NCBI GenBank assembly: GCA_900543155.1
Contig: UQQN01000005.1
Location: 1-41,755 of the forward strand
Source of the DNA: an uncultured Prevotella sp.
Lineage (GTDB): Bacteria > Bacteroidota > Bacteroidia > Bacteroidales > Bacteroidaceae
DNA: 41,755 bases
Direction of reading: 5' to 3'
This document shows positions 1 to 7,507 of this stretch, one piece after another. Made by a program: the position numbers and the translations under genes. Each line of letters starts with the position of its first letter. Positions within the stretch are counted from its first letter, which is position 1. A model generated the notes under the pieces. The model did no database searches, was not told where the DNA came from, and was given only the letters and a program-made list of their open reading frames with translations.

Positions 1-87
1 AGCAAGTCTCCCCTCGCTCTCATACCTGGCTACCTTATCTCACCCCTAACGGGGTAACCCATTATAAAGACACATAATCAGGGGGGA

Positions 88-567
88 TTATGATGCTGCA
101 AGCACAATTATACTATAAATTCCGCTTGTAATGAAGCCTGAGATGGCGCTAACGATTGACCATGTTTTCGCTTTGTTCGAGGCTTCGACGGCTCCTATGT
201 AGTTGCCACACATGTACAAATCTTGCACTTTGCTTGCGTAGATAATGGCTACAATTCCTAAAGGAAGACAACAACAAACGGTAGAGAGAACTGCCCACAC
301 CATGTGTGAATCGGGACATGGTTGCATGGGGCTGCCTTGATAGGGTTGTTGCGCATTGTTTGTATAGGGTGGGGGAGGTGGAGTTGTGTTAGAACTTCGT
401 GTACAAATAAAATCCTGAAGTTCGCGGATGTTTCCGGCACGTGTCCAATTATCCATGCCACTACACCAAACCAAGGTTTCGGCTGTTACATCGTAAGCAT
501 AGAATTGCTGTGGAGAAATGGGTCCCTGTTGTTGGTTGTTTTTGTCTAAGTAAAAATATTCGTTCAT
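88..567 (-). CDS. GYF_2 (DUF4339) and CD225/dispanin-type membrane protein
   Basis: A 159-residue protein whose first 50 residues look like a GYF_2/DUF4339 domain (FYLDKNNQQQGPIS near the start, then LVWCSGMDNWTRA). A proline-rich linker follows (PPPPPY near residue 64). The C-terminal half, from about residue 87, has two hydrophobic segments separated by a loop containing A-S-K-A-K, as in the CD225/dispanin family. There is no signal peptide, so the N-terminal domain is probably cytoplasmic. It is the last gene of a four-gene minus-strand run, 30 bp after the DUF2752 gene. DUF2752 and CD225 proteins are often neighbours in Bacteroidetes. The molecular role is unknown; family assignment is fairly sure. 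Confidence 0.85.
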   Translation of the reverse strand: MNEYFYLDKNNQQQGPISPQQFYAYDVTAETLVWCSGMDNWTRAGNIRELQDFICTRSSNTTPPPPPYTNNAQQPYQGSPMQPCPDSHMVWAVLSTVCCCLPLGIVAIIYASKVQDLYMCGNYIGAVEASNKAKTWSIVSAISGFITSGIYSIIVLAAS

Positions 568-597
568 TGTTCAATTTTTTCTTTTAAATTGTTTGCA

Positions 598-1071
598 TCA
601 GATGCCTAAAATATTACGCACAATGCCCCATGTTATAAATAGCACCAAATAGAGCAGCCCCGCCTTTTGACTTTCGAAAATCCTTCGGCATTGCATTTGC
701 CATTTTCCCCACATTGCCCATTCTGTGAGGGCAAGGCATAGGAGGTAGGGGAGGGAGTAGATTAGGAAGAGGTTGTAGTTAATGGCTTCTGCCCAATGTC
801 CATGTAATGCTGCATGCAAGGCTCGTTGGAAACCACATCCTGGGCAGTCCCATCCGGTGAGGCATTTTGTGGGACACTTGGGCACCCATGTGTAGTCGGT
901 GGGGTTAAAAAAATAAAGTGCCATGCCTATAGTGAGTGCCACCAACAGAGTGAGGATTCGCGTGTGTTGGCGTGCGAATTTAAAAACACTTGTTATGTTT
1001 TTAGAAATGCGCTCCGCCTTGTTCGTTGCCACAGGGGGTGGAGGGCACGTTCGGTTCGGGGTTTTCTGCAT
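598..1071 (-). CDS. DUF2752 family membrane protein
   Basis: A 157-residue protein with the DUF2752 hallmark CPGCGFQRALHA at residues 76-87, followed by a histidine- and asparagine-containing stretch (HGHWAEAINYN) and two or three hydrophobic helices (about 38-55, 100-118 and a C-terminal one). The function of DUF2752 is not known. The ATG used here lies inside the end of the upstream DUF4435 gene, a 71-nt overlap in another frame. No nearby downstream ATG precedes the first hydrophobic segment, so either the overlap is real or a non-ATG start near 1000 is used. It belongs to the same operon as its neighbours. Confidence 0.8.
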   Translation of the reverse strand: MQKTPNRTCPPPPVATNKAERISKNITSVFKFARQHTRILTLLVALTIGMALYFFNPTDYTWVPKCPTKCLTGWDCPGCGFQRALHAALHGHWAEAINYNLFLIYSLPYLLCLALTEWAMWGKWQMQCRRIFESQKAGLLYLVLFITWGIVRNILGI

Positions 1072-2245
1072 TCTTTTCGGTGGGGTTGTTTACGTCGGTT
1101 TGCGAGGAGTCGTTTCCTGTAAGTTTGTTGAGCAATGCTTGCACGTCGTGTTGCACTTGTTGGTATTGCGGACAGTCGGTATAGACGGTGTGTTTGCGCA
1201 TCATCTCCTCGATGCTACCTGTGGCATTTTGGTAAGCCGAAAGTTCGTTTTGCATTTGCACATTGTGTTCAGCCAAGCGCTTAATTTCGCGTTCACGTTC
1301 GCGACGTAGTTGTTCGCATACCTCAGTGAGAAGTGGAAATACGATGCCATCGAAGAGGTCGTGACCGCGCATATAAAGATAGGTTGTTTCGGGGGTAAGC
1401 CCTAATTGCAACAATTCCTCGCGCAGAGGTTTGTAAGTTTGGCGCCCTTGCGGATATTGTTTTTGCAGTCGATTGATTTTAGAGTTCACCACATGGCGCA
1501 GTCGTTCAAGCGTTTGTTCGGGATGATAAAAATTGATGTTTTGCAGTTGCACGATGTGGAAGAAATCGAGCATGGAGAATTGTTTGTATGTGCCATAGCG
1601 GTAGCACCACACATTCCACACAAACAAGGGCCAGATAATGGTGGAATAGTTACGCAGAAATTCCTCAAAATTAAATATGTGGCGGTCGTTGAGTGTAGCC
1701 ATTACACACACCGTTTGCAATGCAGGGGCATAGCATTGAAAGTTTTCGATGGCATAGACGTATGTGTGGAATACGTAAGGATTGTTGCACACCTCAGCCG
1801 AAGCAAATGTAGCGCCTTGCATCAAGTAGTCGTAGTCAGCATCTACACAAGCAATCATGCACTTGCCCAGTCGTGCTCCGAGATCATTGGCAAGTGCTAT
1901 TTTTTTGCCTTTGCAGAGCGAGGTGCGCGAGGGCAACATAACCTCAAAATAATATTTGTCTGTTTCGAGCGGTCGCAACAAATTGCTCCAAAAAAATACA
2001 TCGTCGTAACTCTCGACGTATGCCACAATGCGCTGACGAGCGTTACGTCCGCCCAAACGGTTCATTGCACTGATATACGAGGAGTTGATATACGACGTTA
2101 ATGGTCCATGCTTTTTGCCTCCATCTTCGGTCTTGGGTTGTGGACGTGATGGAGAACGGTCGTCGCGTGTGGTAGTTTTATGGTGACGATTCGCCTTTTT
2201 ATATAGCCGCTCTTGCTTGAGCTTTTTATATTCTTTGTTTCGCAT
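1001..2245 (-). CDS. DUF4435 domain protein, TOPRIM-like, partner of the adjacent ATPase
   Basis: A 414-residue protein counted from the ATG at 2245; an in-frame TTG at 2272 would add nine residues. The basic N-terminus (about 50 residues) precedes a DUF4435 domain. Acidic residues expected of a TOPRIM-type metal site are visible: E78 in YVESYDDVFFW, and D135 and D137 in CVDADYDYL. The C-terminus is charged and probably coiled-coil (REREREIKRLAEHNVQ) with a low-complexity tail. The gene starts a few dozen bases after the ATPase stop, so the two are probably co-expressed. ABC ATPase plus DUF4435/TOPRIM is the architecture of PARIS (AriA/AriB) and is related to OLD nucleases; whether this pair acts in phage defence is an inference. 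No toxicity or substrate can be read from the sequence. Confidence 0.82.
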   Translation of the reverse strand: MRNKEYKKLKQERLYKKANRHHKTTTRDDRSPSRPQPKTEDGGKKHGPLTSYINSSYISAMNRLGGRNARQRIVAYVESYDDVFFWSNLLRPLETDKYYFEVMLPSRTSLCKGKKIALANDLGARLGKCMIACVDADYDYLMQGATFASAEVCNNPYVFHTYVYAIENFQCYAPALQTVCVMATLNDRHIFNFEEFLRNYSTIIWPLFVWNVWCYRYGTYKQFSMLDFFHIVQLQNINFYHPEQTLERLRHVVNSKINRLQKQYPQGRQTYKPLREELLQLGLTPETTYLYMRGHDLFDGIVFPLLTEVCEQLRREREREIKRLAEHNVQMQNELSAYQNATGSIEEMMRKHTVYTDCPQYQQVQHDVQALLNKLTGNDSSQTDVNNPTEKNAENPEPNVPSTPCGNEQGGAHF

Positions 2246-2279
2246 GGTGAAATCTTTTTTAAAGGGGTGCAACCTATCT

Positions 2280-3107
2280 TTACACCGTGATATCCCCGAC
2301 TTCGGTTACCGCGTCTTCCCACCCATCCATGATGAGAGCGGGCGAGTGTGTGGTAAGCATGATTTGTGCGTTAGGGTTCAGTTCGCGCACCAACGAAATA
2401 AGGCGTTTTTGCCATTCAAAGTGTAGGCTTGCTTCGGGCTCATCCATAAATAGCACATAGTGCTCTTGGTCTTCGGTGAGTGCGGTAAGCAAGATAAGCA
2501 GAATTTGTTTTTCGCCACTCGAGAGTAAGTAGGGCGGTAGTTTTTCGTTATACTGAATGAACTGTAACTCATTGCTTTGTCGGTCAATGCGTTTCCCAGT
2601 TTCGGCAAACAGTTCGTCGACCATATCTTGGAAGCGTGTTTTAAGGTTTGCCGCCTCGGTTGCTTTTTCGCGTGCTTCGGGGTCACCACTTGTGAGCAGG
2701 GCAATCATGCGGTTGCCCACATTTACTTGGTAGTCAAGATATCGACGTTGAATGAGATAAAGTTGCCAATCGAGTTCTGTGACAATGCGTGCATCGGTAA
2801 TAGAACCCGAGTTTTCAAAGTTCACCATTTGACGGTCGAAACTTCGAATCACGTCATAATGAATGCCTGTAGCATCGCTGGGCTCAAAGTCAATCTTTAC
2901 GCCCAAGCGTCGTGTGCCTTGTAGGTCGCCCGTGGTGGGCACGGTGCGAAGGTGTTGCACCAATCGGTTCAAGATGGTGCTTTTACCTGCACCATTATGT
3001 CCGCTCAGTACATTCACATCGGGGCGTAGTTGCCACACAATGTGCTTGTGTCCGCTCCAAAGACTCGATATTTCTATACGATTGATGTAATCGGCAAATT
3101 TAATCAT
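2280..3107 (-). CDS. ABC/OLD-type AAA ATPase (SMC-like nucleotide-binding fold)
   Basis: A 275-residue soluble ATPase with a complete ABC-type motif set: Walker A GHNGAGKST at 36-44, signature LLSSGEKQ at 194-201, Walker B YVLFMDEPE at 217-225 and H-loop TTHSP at 252-256. No membrane segments or transport partners are present, so it is an AAA_15/AAA_21-type regulatory or nuclease-coupled ATPase rather than a transporter. It is first in the operon, behind a well-formed Bacteroidetes promoter, and directly precedes the DUF4435 gene. It is short compared with OLD nucleases because the TOPRIM-like part is encoded separately by the next gene. It may be the ATPase half of a PARIS-like or house-keeping OLD-like complex. 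Confidence 0.85.
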   Translation of the reverse strand: MIKFADYINRIEISSLWSGHKHIVWQLRPDVNVLSGHNGAGKSTILNRLVQHLRTVPTTGDLQGTRRLGVKIDFEPSDATGIHYDVIRSFDRQMVNFENSGSITDARIVTELDWQLYLIQRRYLDYQVNVGNRMIALLTSGDPEAREKATEAANLKTRFQDMVDELFAETGKRIDRQSNELQFIQYNEKLPPYLLSSGEKQILLILLTALTEDQEHYVLFMDEPEASLHFEWQKRLISLVRELNPNAQIMLTTHSPALIMDGWEDAVTEVGDITV

Positions 3108-3133
3108 GGCAGATTCTTTTTAATTGTTTCCCA

Positions 3134-3165
3134 CAAAAGTAGCGAGTATTTGGCAATCGTGCAAG
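3134..3165 (-). promoter_or_regulatory. Promoter for the ATPase-DUF4435 operon
   Basis: On the minus strand CTTG (3162-3165) is followed after 20 bp by TACTTTTG (3134-3141). This matches the Bacteroidetes primary sigma factor pattern TTTG-N19-21-TAnnTTTG. It lies 27 bp upstream of the ATPase start codon. Confidence 0.7.
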
Positions 3166-3263
3166 TTTTTTGAAAGTAAAAATGAAGTATGAAGTATTAC
3201 AAAGTATTGAGGTGGTCCCAATTCCGACGGTATATTTTCCATATCGTTCTTCGTTCGTTCTCC

Positions 3264-3471
3264 GTTCGGTTCTCGATTGGTTCTCGTTCGGTTCTCGATC
3301 GGTTCTCGTTCGGTTCTCGTTCGATTCTCGTTCGATTCTCGTTCGTTTCTCGTTCATCCTTCGTTCATTCTCCGTTCATTCTTCGTTCGGGAATCGAAGA
3401 TCGATCGAAGATTGATCGAAGAATGAACGGAGAATCATCGGAGGCAAGACGGAGATGTGTCGAAACTCTAG
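3264..3471. repeat. 11-bp-period tandem array in two opposed halves
   Basis: From 3264 to 3395 twelve consecutive 11-bp units follow the pattern GTTCGGTTCTC, with variants such as GATCGGTTCTC, GTTCGATTCTC and GTTCATTCTCC. From 3395 to 3471 seven more 11-bp units follow in the opposite sense: CGAAGATCGAT, CGAAGATTGAT, CGAAGAATGAA, CGGAGAATCAT, CGGAGGCAAGA, CGGAGATGTGT, CGAAACTCTAG. Every unit keeps the 11-bp register with no indels. A perfect 19-bp inverted repeat (3367-3385 with 3417-3435) joins the halves. Units are too short and lack spacers for CRISPR. Confidence 0.9.
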
Positions 3472-3775
3472 TGAGAAACCAAGAGAAAGACGATTCGAAC
3501 AAAAACTTTATTTTTAATCACTTAAATTCAACTTATTATGGCGATTTTTTCGAATTTTGAATACGCTACTCTAACGGGGTGAAGCTGGCGCAAGAAAGAT
3601 AGATTAATTCCTATTCAATTAGTTAAAAATAGAAATTTCTCAGTGAGCCGAAACGTGCAGAACATTTAATGAATTTTGCGCGATGTCCTAAAAACATGCG
3701 GGGCGTTCGTCGATTAAAACAGGCCATTTGTCTATTTTTAGTATCAAAATAGGGGCGTAGATTAAACCTTCGTGG

Positions 3776-3783
3776 TAATTTTG
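3776..3783 (+). promoter_or_regulatory. Probable -7 element for the outer membrane barrel gene
   Basis: TAATTTTG matches the Bacteroidetes -7 consensus TAnnTTTG and lies 95 bp upstream of the ATG at 3879. I do not see a good -33 TTTG at the usual distance, so the call rests on the -7 box alone. Confidence 0.45.
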
Positions 3784-3878
3784 CATCTGATTTTATGTAT
3801 GCCACCCAAAGAAACGCGTAATTTGGGATGGAGCAGACAGCAATTAAACAAGAAACTAACACAATAACAACCCGATAA

Positions 3879-6800
3879 ATGAAAAGAAAATTTTGGCTCT
3901 TCATCCTATCGTTTGTCATGAGCCTTGGGGCTATGGCGCAGCAATGGGTGTTGACAGGAACTGCCGTAGATGGCAAGACCAAAAATCCAGTAGACTTTGC
4001 TTCGGCTGTGTTAATGCGCACAGATAGCACTGCTGTGATGGCAGCTACTACCGATGAAAATGGCGCATTTAAATTGGTGGGCAAAGAAGCAGGTAACTAC
4101 ATTGTAAAAATTTCGTATGTAGGCTTTAAACCTTTTACGCGCAATGTGAAGCTGACCACCGAACAAGATAGCATCGGCTTGGGCACATTGGCTATGCAGA
4201 GTAACGACCGTGTGTTGGGATCGGCTACGGTTACTGCCACTGCCTCGCGTGTGGAACAAAAGGGTGATACCACCATGTTCTCGGCTTCGGCATATCGTGT
4301 GCCCACGGGCTCTACACTCGAGGCTTTGGTAAAACAGTTGCCTGGTGTGGAAGTTGACGACAATGGGGGCATTAAATGGAATGGTAAAACCGTGCAAGAG
4401 TTCTTGATTAACGGTAAGGACTTTTTTAAGGGCGACACCAAAACTGCCATGAAGAATTTGCCCACGGAGTTGGTGAGCAAAATTAAGGCTTACGATAAGA
4501 AAAGCGACTATACAGAGCAAACAGGTATTGACGATGGCGAAGAAACCACCGTGCTCGACATTGCGACAAAACGCGAATTGAACGAATCGTGGGTGTCGAA
4601 CCTCGACTTAGGTTATGGTAGTCACGATCGCTATTCTACACGTTTCTTTGGTTCACGTTTTACAGACAAGACACGTGTCACGACATTTGGTTCGTTAAAC
4701 AATACTGCAGACCGGGGCTTTGGCGGTCCGCACGGTTTTAGTGGCGGTAGCAACGGACTTACGGCTTCGAAGACAGTCGGTTTGGACTTCTCGTGGGAAA
4801 ATGGCAAGAAAAAACGCGAGGCAGGACGTTTGCAACTCGGTGGTTTTGCTCTTTACTCACATACGAGCAGCGATGCTGTAAGTACTTCGAACTCAGAAAC
4901 CTTTTTAAACGCAGGCAAAGGTTCGTCTTTTGCCAATAGTTTTAGTTTTAATGGTTCGCATCGTACGAGCGTGATGTCACGTTTTAAATTGGAATGGAGC
5001 CCCGACTCAATGACCAATATCAATTTTCAGCCACGCTATAATTATGTAGAGTCGCGTAATAGTGGCACCTCAAGTTCGGCAACCTTTAACCAAAATCCTT
5101 ATGAGTTAGAGGGCATGGTAAGTCCGCTCGATAGCATCTTTGCACAGGTAGCTGCAGAGCGTTACAACACCGCACTTTATGGCATGATGGTGAATACGAA
5201 CCAACGCATGTCGAAGGGCGATAGCAAATCGCATGCTATTAGTGCCAATTTGAACATTGTGCGTCGTCTTTCATCGAATGGTAGAAATGTGTCGTTGCGT
5301 GCAAGCGGTGGTTACACCAAGAGCGAAAACAACTCTTATGCCATTTCAGACATTCGCTATAACACCGTGACGAACCCTACGAACACGGGTAGCAACTTGA
5401 ATCAATATAGCACCACACCGGGCAAAAACTATAATGCTTCTGTGCGTTTGGGCTATGTAGAACCCTTGGGGAACAATTGGTTTGGCGAGGTGCGCTATGA
5501 GTATAGCTACAAATATAACAAGAGTGACCGTTCGCGCTATAACTTAAACGAGTTGTTGCAGCAAGATGTTGACTTGGTTGGACCCTATAACCAAAAGTTT
5601 GGCAGTCTTACGGATTATCCTGAATTAGGTTCGTTGCCTTTGGCATACGGCAATTTGAGTGTAAACGACATTCTTAATTTGGTGCGCGATGCCAATAACT
5701 CGCAATATGCCACTTATAAATATTCAAACCACTCGGCTACACTCGGTGTGCGCTATAACACATCAGCCATTCGCTTTAACGCAGGTGTAGACTTTGACCC
5801 CGAACATACCACAATGGCATATAACCGTCCGAGTCAGCTCGACACAGTGGTTACACGCAGTGTGTTTAATGTTTCGCCACAGGTACGTTTCCGTTACAGA
5901 TTCTCAAAAACAAACAGTTTGGATATTAACTACCGCGGTTCGTCATCACAACCTTCGATGACCGACCTCTTGGCTGTGGTAGATGATTCAAACCCCTTGA
6001 ACATATCAATGGGTAACCCGGGTTTAAAACCTTCGTGGAACAACAACTTCCGTATTAACTATAATGGCTACAATGCTACGCGTCAGCAAGGCATTATGGC
6101 AGGTGTGGATGGTTCGTTTACGCGCAACTCTATTTCGAATCGTATGGTTTATGACGAAACAACGGGTGTGCGCTACATGCGTCCTGAAAATATCAATGGC
6201 AACTGGAATGGTCGAGGCATGTTGATGTTCAATTCGGCTATGGGCAAAGAAAAATTGTTCAACATTACCACCCACACCTCTTTGAGCTATGACAATGCAG
6301 TGAGCTATGTGAGTAGCCGTTCGTCGAATGCGACAACTTTTGCTATGCCTTATGGCAACTTGATGCCTTTGGCAAATGCTACGGCAGAGGAAGAACATAA
6401 CTATGCTTATTATAATAATATATTCAACTCGGCAGCTTCAGCCTCAGAGAAGAACACCACACGTACGCTTGGTGTGAGCGAAAACTTGAACTTGTCATTC
6501 CGTAAGTCGTGGTTTGATGTGGGTTTGATTGGTAAACTTAACTACCAACATGCACGTGCCACAGTGCAGGATAACGCAAATATGGATACATGGAGCTTTG
6601 CGTATGGTGCAAATGCGAACTTCATCTTTGACTTTGGATTGAGCATTTCTACAGATATCAGCATGAGCTCACGTCGTGGTTATGTGGCTTCGTCAATGAA
6701 TACAAACGAGTTGTTGTGGAATGCACAAATTGCGCAGTCGTTCTTGAAGAATAAGGCAGCAACAGTGAGTTTGCAGTTCTACGACATTTTGCAAAAGCAG

Positions 6801-7046
6801 AGTAACATTAGTCGTGTGCTCACAGCTACACAACGCACAGACTCTTGGAATAATGCCATCAACTCTTACTTCATGGTTCACTTTATTTATAAGTTGAACA
6901 TCTTCCCTGGTGGGGGTAGCAGTAAGAAGAATGATAAGGATGACGATCGTCCTGGTCCTCCTGATATGCGTGGTCCTGGGGGTATGCCTATGCGTCCTGG
7001 TGGTGGAAGCCGACCGGGTGGTATGCCTGGTTTCCGCGTCATGTAA
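3879..7046 (+). CDS. Outer membrane beta-barrel protein with carboxypeptidase-regulatory-like N-domain
   Basis: A 1055-residue exported protein. Residues 1-20 are a signal peptide ending MAQ. Residues about 25-110 form a CarboxypepD_reg-like beta domain (VGFKPFTRNVKL), and about 120-220 a TonB plug-like domain with LPGVEVDDNG and NGKDFF. The rest is rich in alternating aromatic strands, as in the outer membrane beta-barrel family of Bacteroidetes (OMP_b-brl_3). The last 45 residues (1011-1055) form an unusual tail: lysine/aspartate first, then repeats of proline, glycine, methionine and arginine. The TonB plug suggests uptake or structural transport, but no substrate-binding lipoprotein (SusD) is adjacent, so the substrate is unknown. 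The gene is monocistronic, ending at a bidirectional terminator. Confidence 0.85.
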   Translation: MKRKFWLFILSFVMSLGAMAQQWVLTGTAVDGKTKNPVDFASAVLMRTDSTAVMAATTDENGAFKLVGKEAGNYIVKISYVGFKPFTRNVKLTTEQDSIGLGTLAMQSNDRVLGSATVTATASRVEQKGDTTMFSASAYRVPTGSTLEALVKQLPGVEVDDNGGIKWNGKTVQEFLINGKDFFKGDTKTAMKNLPTELVSKIKAYDKKSDYTEQTGIDDGEETTVLDIATKRELNESWVSNLDLGYGSHDRYSTRFFGSRFTDKTRVTTFGSLNNTADRGFGGPHGFSGGSNGLTASKTVGLDFSWENGKKKREAGRLQLGGFALYSHTSSDAVSTSNSETFLNAGKGSSFANSFSFNGSHRTSVMSRFKLEWSPDSMTNINFQPRYNYVESRNSGTSSSATFNQNPYELEGMVSPLDSIFAQVAAERYNTALYGMMVNTNQRMSKGDSKSHAISANLNIVRRLSSNGRNVSLRASGGYTKSENNSYAISDIRYNTVTNPTNTGSNLNQYSTTPGKNYNASVRLGYVEPLGNNWFGEVRYEYSYKYNKSDRSRYNLNELLQQDVDLVGPYNQKFGSLTDYPELGSLPLAYGNLSVNDILNLVRDANNSQYATYKYSNHSATLGVRYNTSAIRFNAGVDFDPEHTTMAYNRPSQLDTVVTRSVFNVSPQVRFRYRFSKTNSLDINYRGSSSQPSMTDLLAVVDDSNPLNISMGNPGLKPSWNNNFRINYNGYNATRQQGIMAGVDGSFTRNSISNRMVYDETTGVRYMRPENINGNWNGRGMLMFNSAMGKEKLFNITTHTSLSYDNAVSYVSSRSSNATTFAMPYGNLMPLANATAEEEHNYAYYNNIFNSAASASEKNTTRTLGVSENLNLSFRKSWFDVGLIGKLNYQHARATVQDNANMDTWSFAYGANANFIFDFGLSISTDISMSSRRGYVASSMNTNELLWNAQIAQSFLKNKAATVSLQFYDILQKQSNISRVLTATQRTDSWNNAINSYFMVHFIYKLNIFPGGGSSKKNDKDDDRPGPPDMRGPGGMPMRPGGGSRPGGMPGFRVM

Positions 7047-7056
7047 GATTAAAATT

Positions 7057-7118
7057 AAAAAAGTTATGAGGTTGTAAAGTTACCATTGATAGTAACGATA
7101 CAACCTCATAACTTTTTT
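7057..7118. terminator. Bidirectional terminator between convergent genes
   Basis: A perfect 20-bp inverted repeat (7057-7076 with 7099-7118) starts with six A and ends with six T, so it works as a rho-independent terminator on both strands. The loop holds a smaller stem (GTTAC/GTAAC). It separates the barrel gene (plus) from the lipoprotein gene (minus). Confidence 0.9.
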
Positions 7119-7141
7119 AGTGCTAAAACTGAATTTTAGTG

Positions 7142-7507
7142 CTATTGTACGGTGAAATAAATTGTGTCGCCATAACTTGTGCCAATGCCATTTCGTGCGT
7201 ATGCCACGGCATAATAGGTGCCTTTGCCCAAAGAGTCGGTGTGGGCAGTAAAGGTAGTAGTTGCAGAGTCGGCTACGGCTTTCGCGTTTAATGTGTCGTT
7301 TCCATAATTAAAGCCACACTCGCGCAACGAACTGTTGGGAGATGCGCTGACATGCCCTGTAAGCCATACCGAATCGCCTTGTTGGGTGGCTACGCCAGTG
7401 TGTACGGTCGGGGCAAAAGGTTGCTCGCCACTGCGATCTTCGCCACAGGCTGTGAGCAACTGCGCAGAAAGGGTGATAGATGCAATAATGTAAAAAAGAT
7501 GTTTCAT
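7142..7507 (-). CDS. Small lipoprotein with a fibronectin type III-like domain
   Basis: A 121-residue protein read from the ATG at 7507. The upstream in-frame extension to 7594 lies within tilS and would bury the signal peptide, so it is rejected. Residues 1-20 are a lipoprotein signal with lipobox LLTAC (Cys21). The residues after it (GEDRSGE) are acidic near the Cys, as in surface-exported Bacteroidetes lipoproteins. The rest resembles one fibronectin type III-like beta-sandwich (YYAVAYARNGIGTSYGD near the end). The ATG overlaps the tilS stop as ATGA, so translation is probably coupled to tilS. Function is unknown. Confidence 0.75.
   Translation of the reverse strand: MKHLFYIIASITLSAQLLTACGEDRSGEQPFAPTVHTGVATQQGDSVWLTGHVSASPNSSLRECGFNYGNDTLNAKAVADSATTTFTAHTDSLGKGTYYAVAYARNGIGTSYGDTIYFTVQ

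Larger units (their letters stand above)
3108..3878. other. Long intergenic region with repeats and two promoters
   Basis: These 771 bp between divergent genes hold no convincing gene. They contain the minus-strand ATPase promoter, an 11-bp-period array at 3264-3471 and a plus-strand -7 element before the outer membrane barrel gene. Open frames through the repeat encode only low-complexity R/E/N/T or S/F/R peptides and are explained by the repeat. The part from 3472 to 3770 is AT-rich with no recognised structure. Confidence 0.75.

Noticed and set aside
1406..2101. A 231-codon plus-strand frame opposite the DUF4435 gene
   Set aside because: It lies antisense to a gene with acidic active-site motifs and a co-transcribed ATPase; no family or promoter.
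88..3107. A confident call of PARIS phage defence
   Set aside because: The domain pair matches, but similar ATPase/DUF4435 pairs may have other roles and no variation or phage evidence is available here.
3264..3471. CRISPR array
   Set aside because: Units are 11 bp with no unique spacers and vary in sequence; no cas genes are present in the window.
3189..3560. Open reading frames on both strands through the 11-bp array, giving R/E/N/T- or S/F/R-rich peptides
   Set aside because: They are produced by the repeat; the 11-bp unit leaves several frames open. No start signal, family or hydrophobic pattern supports them.
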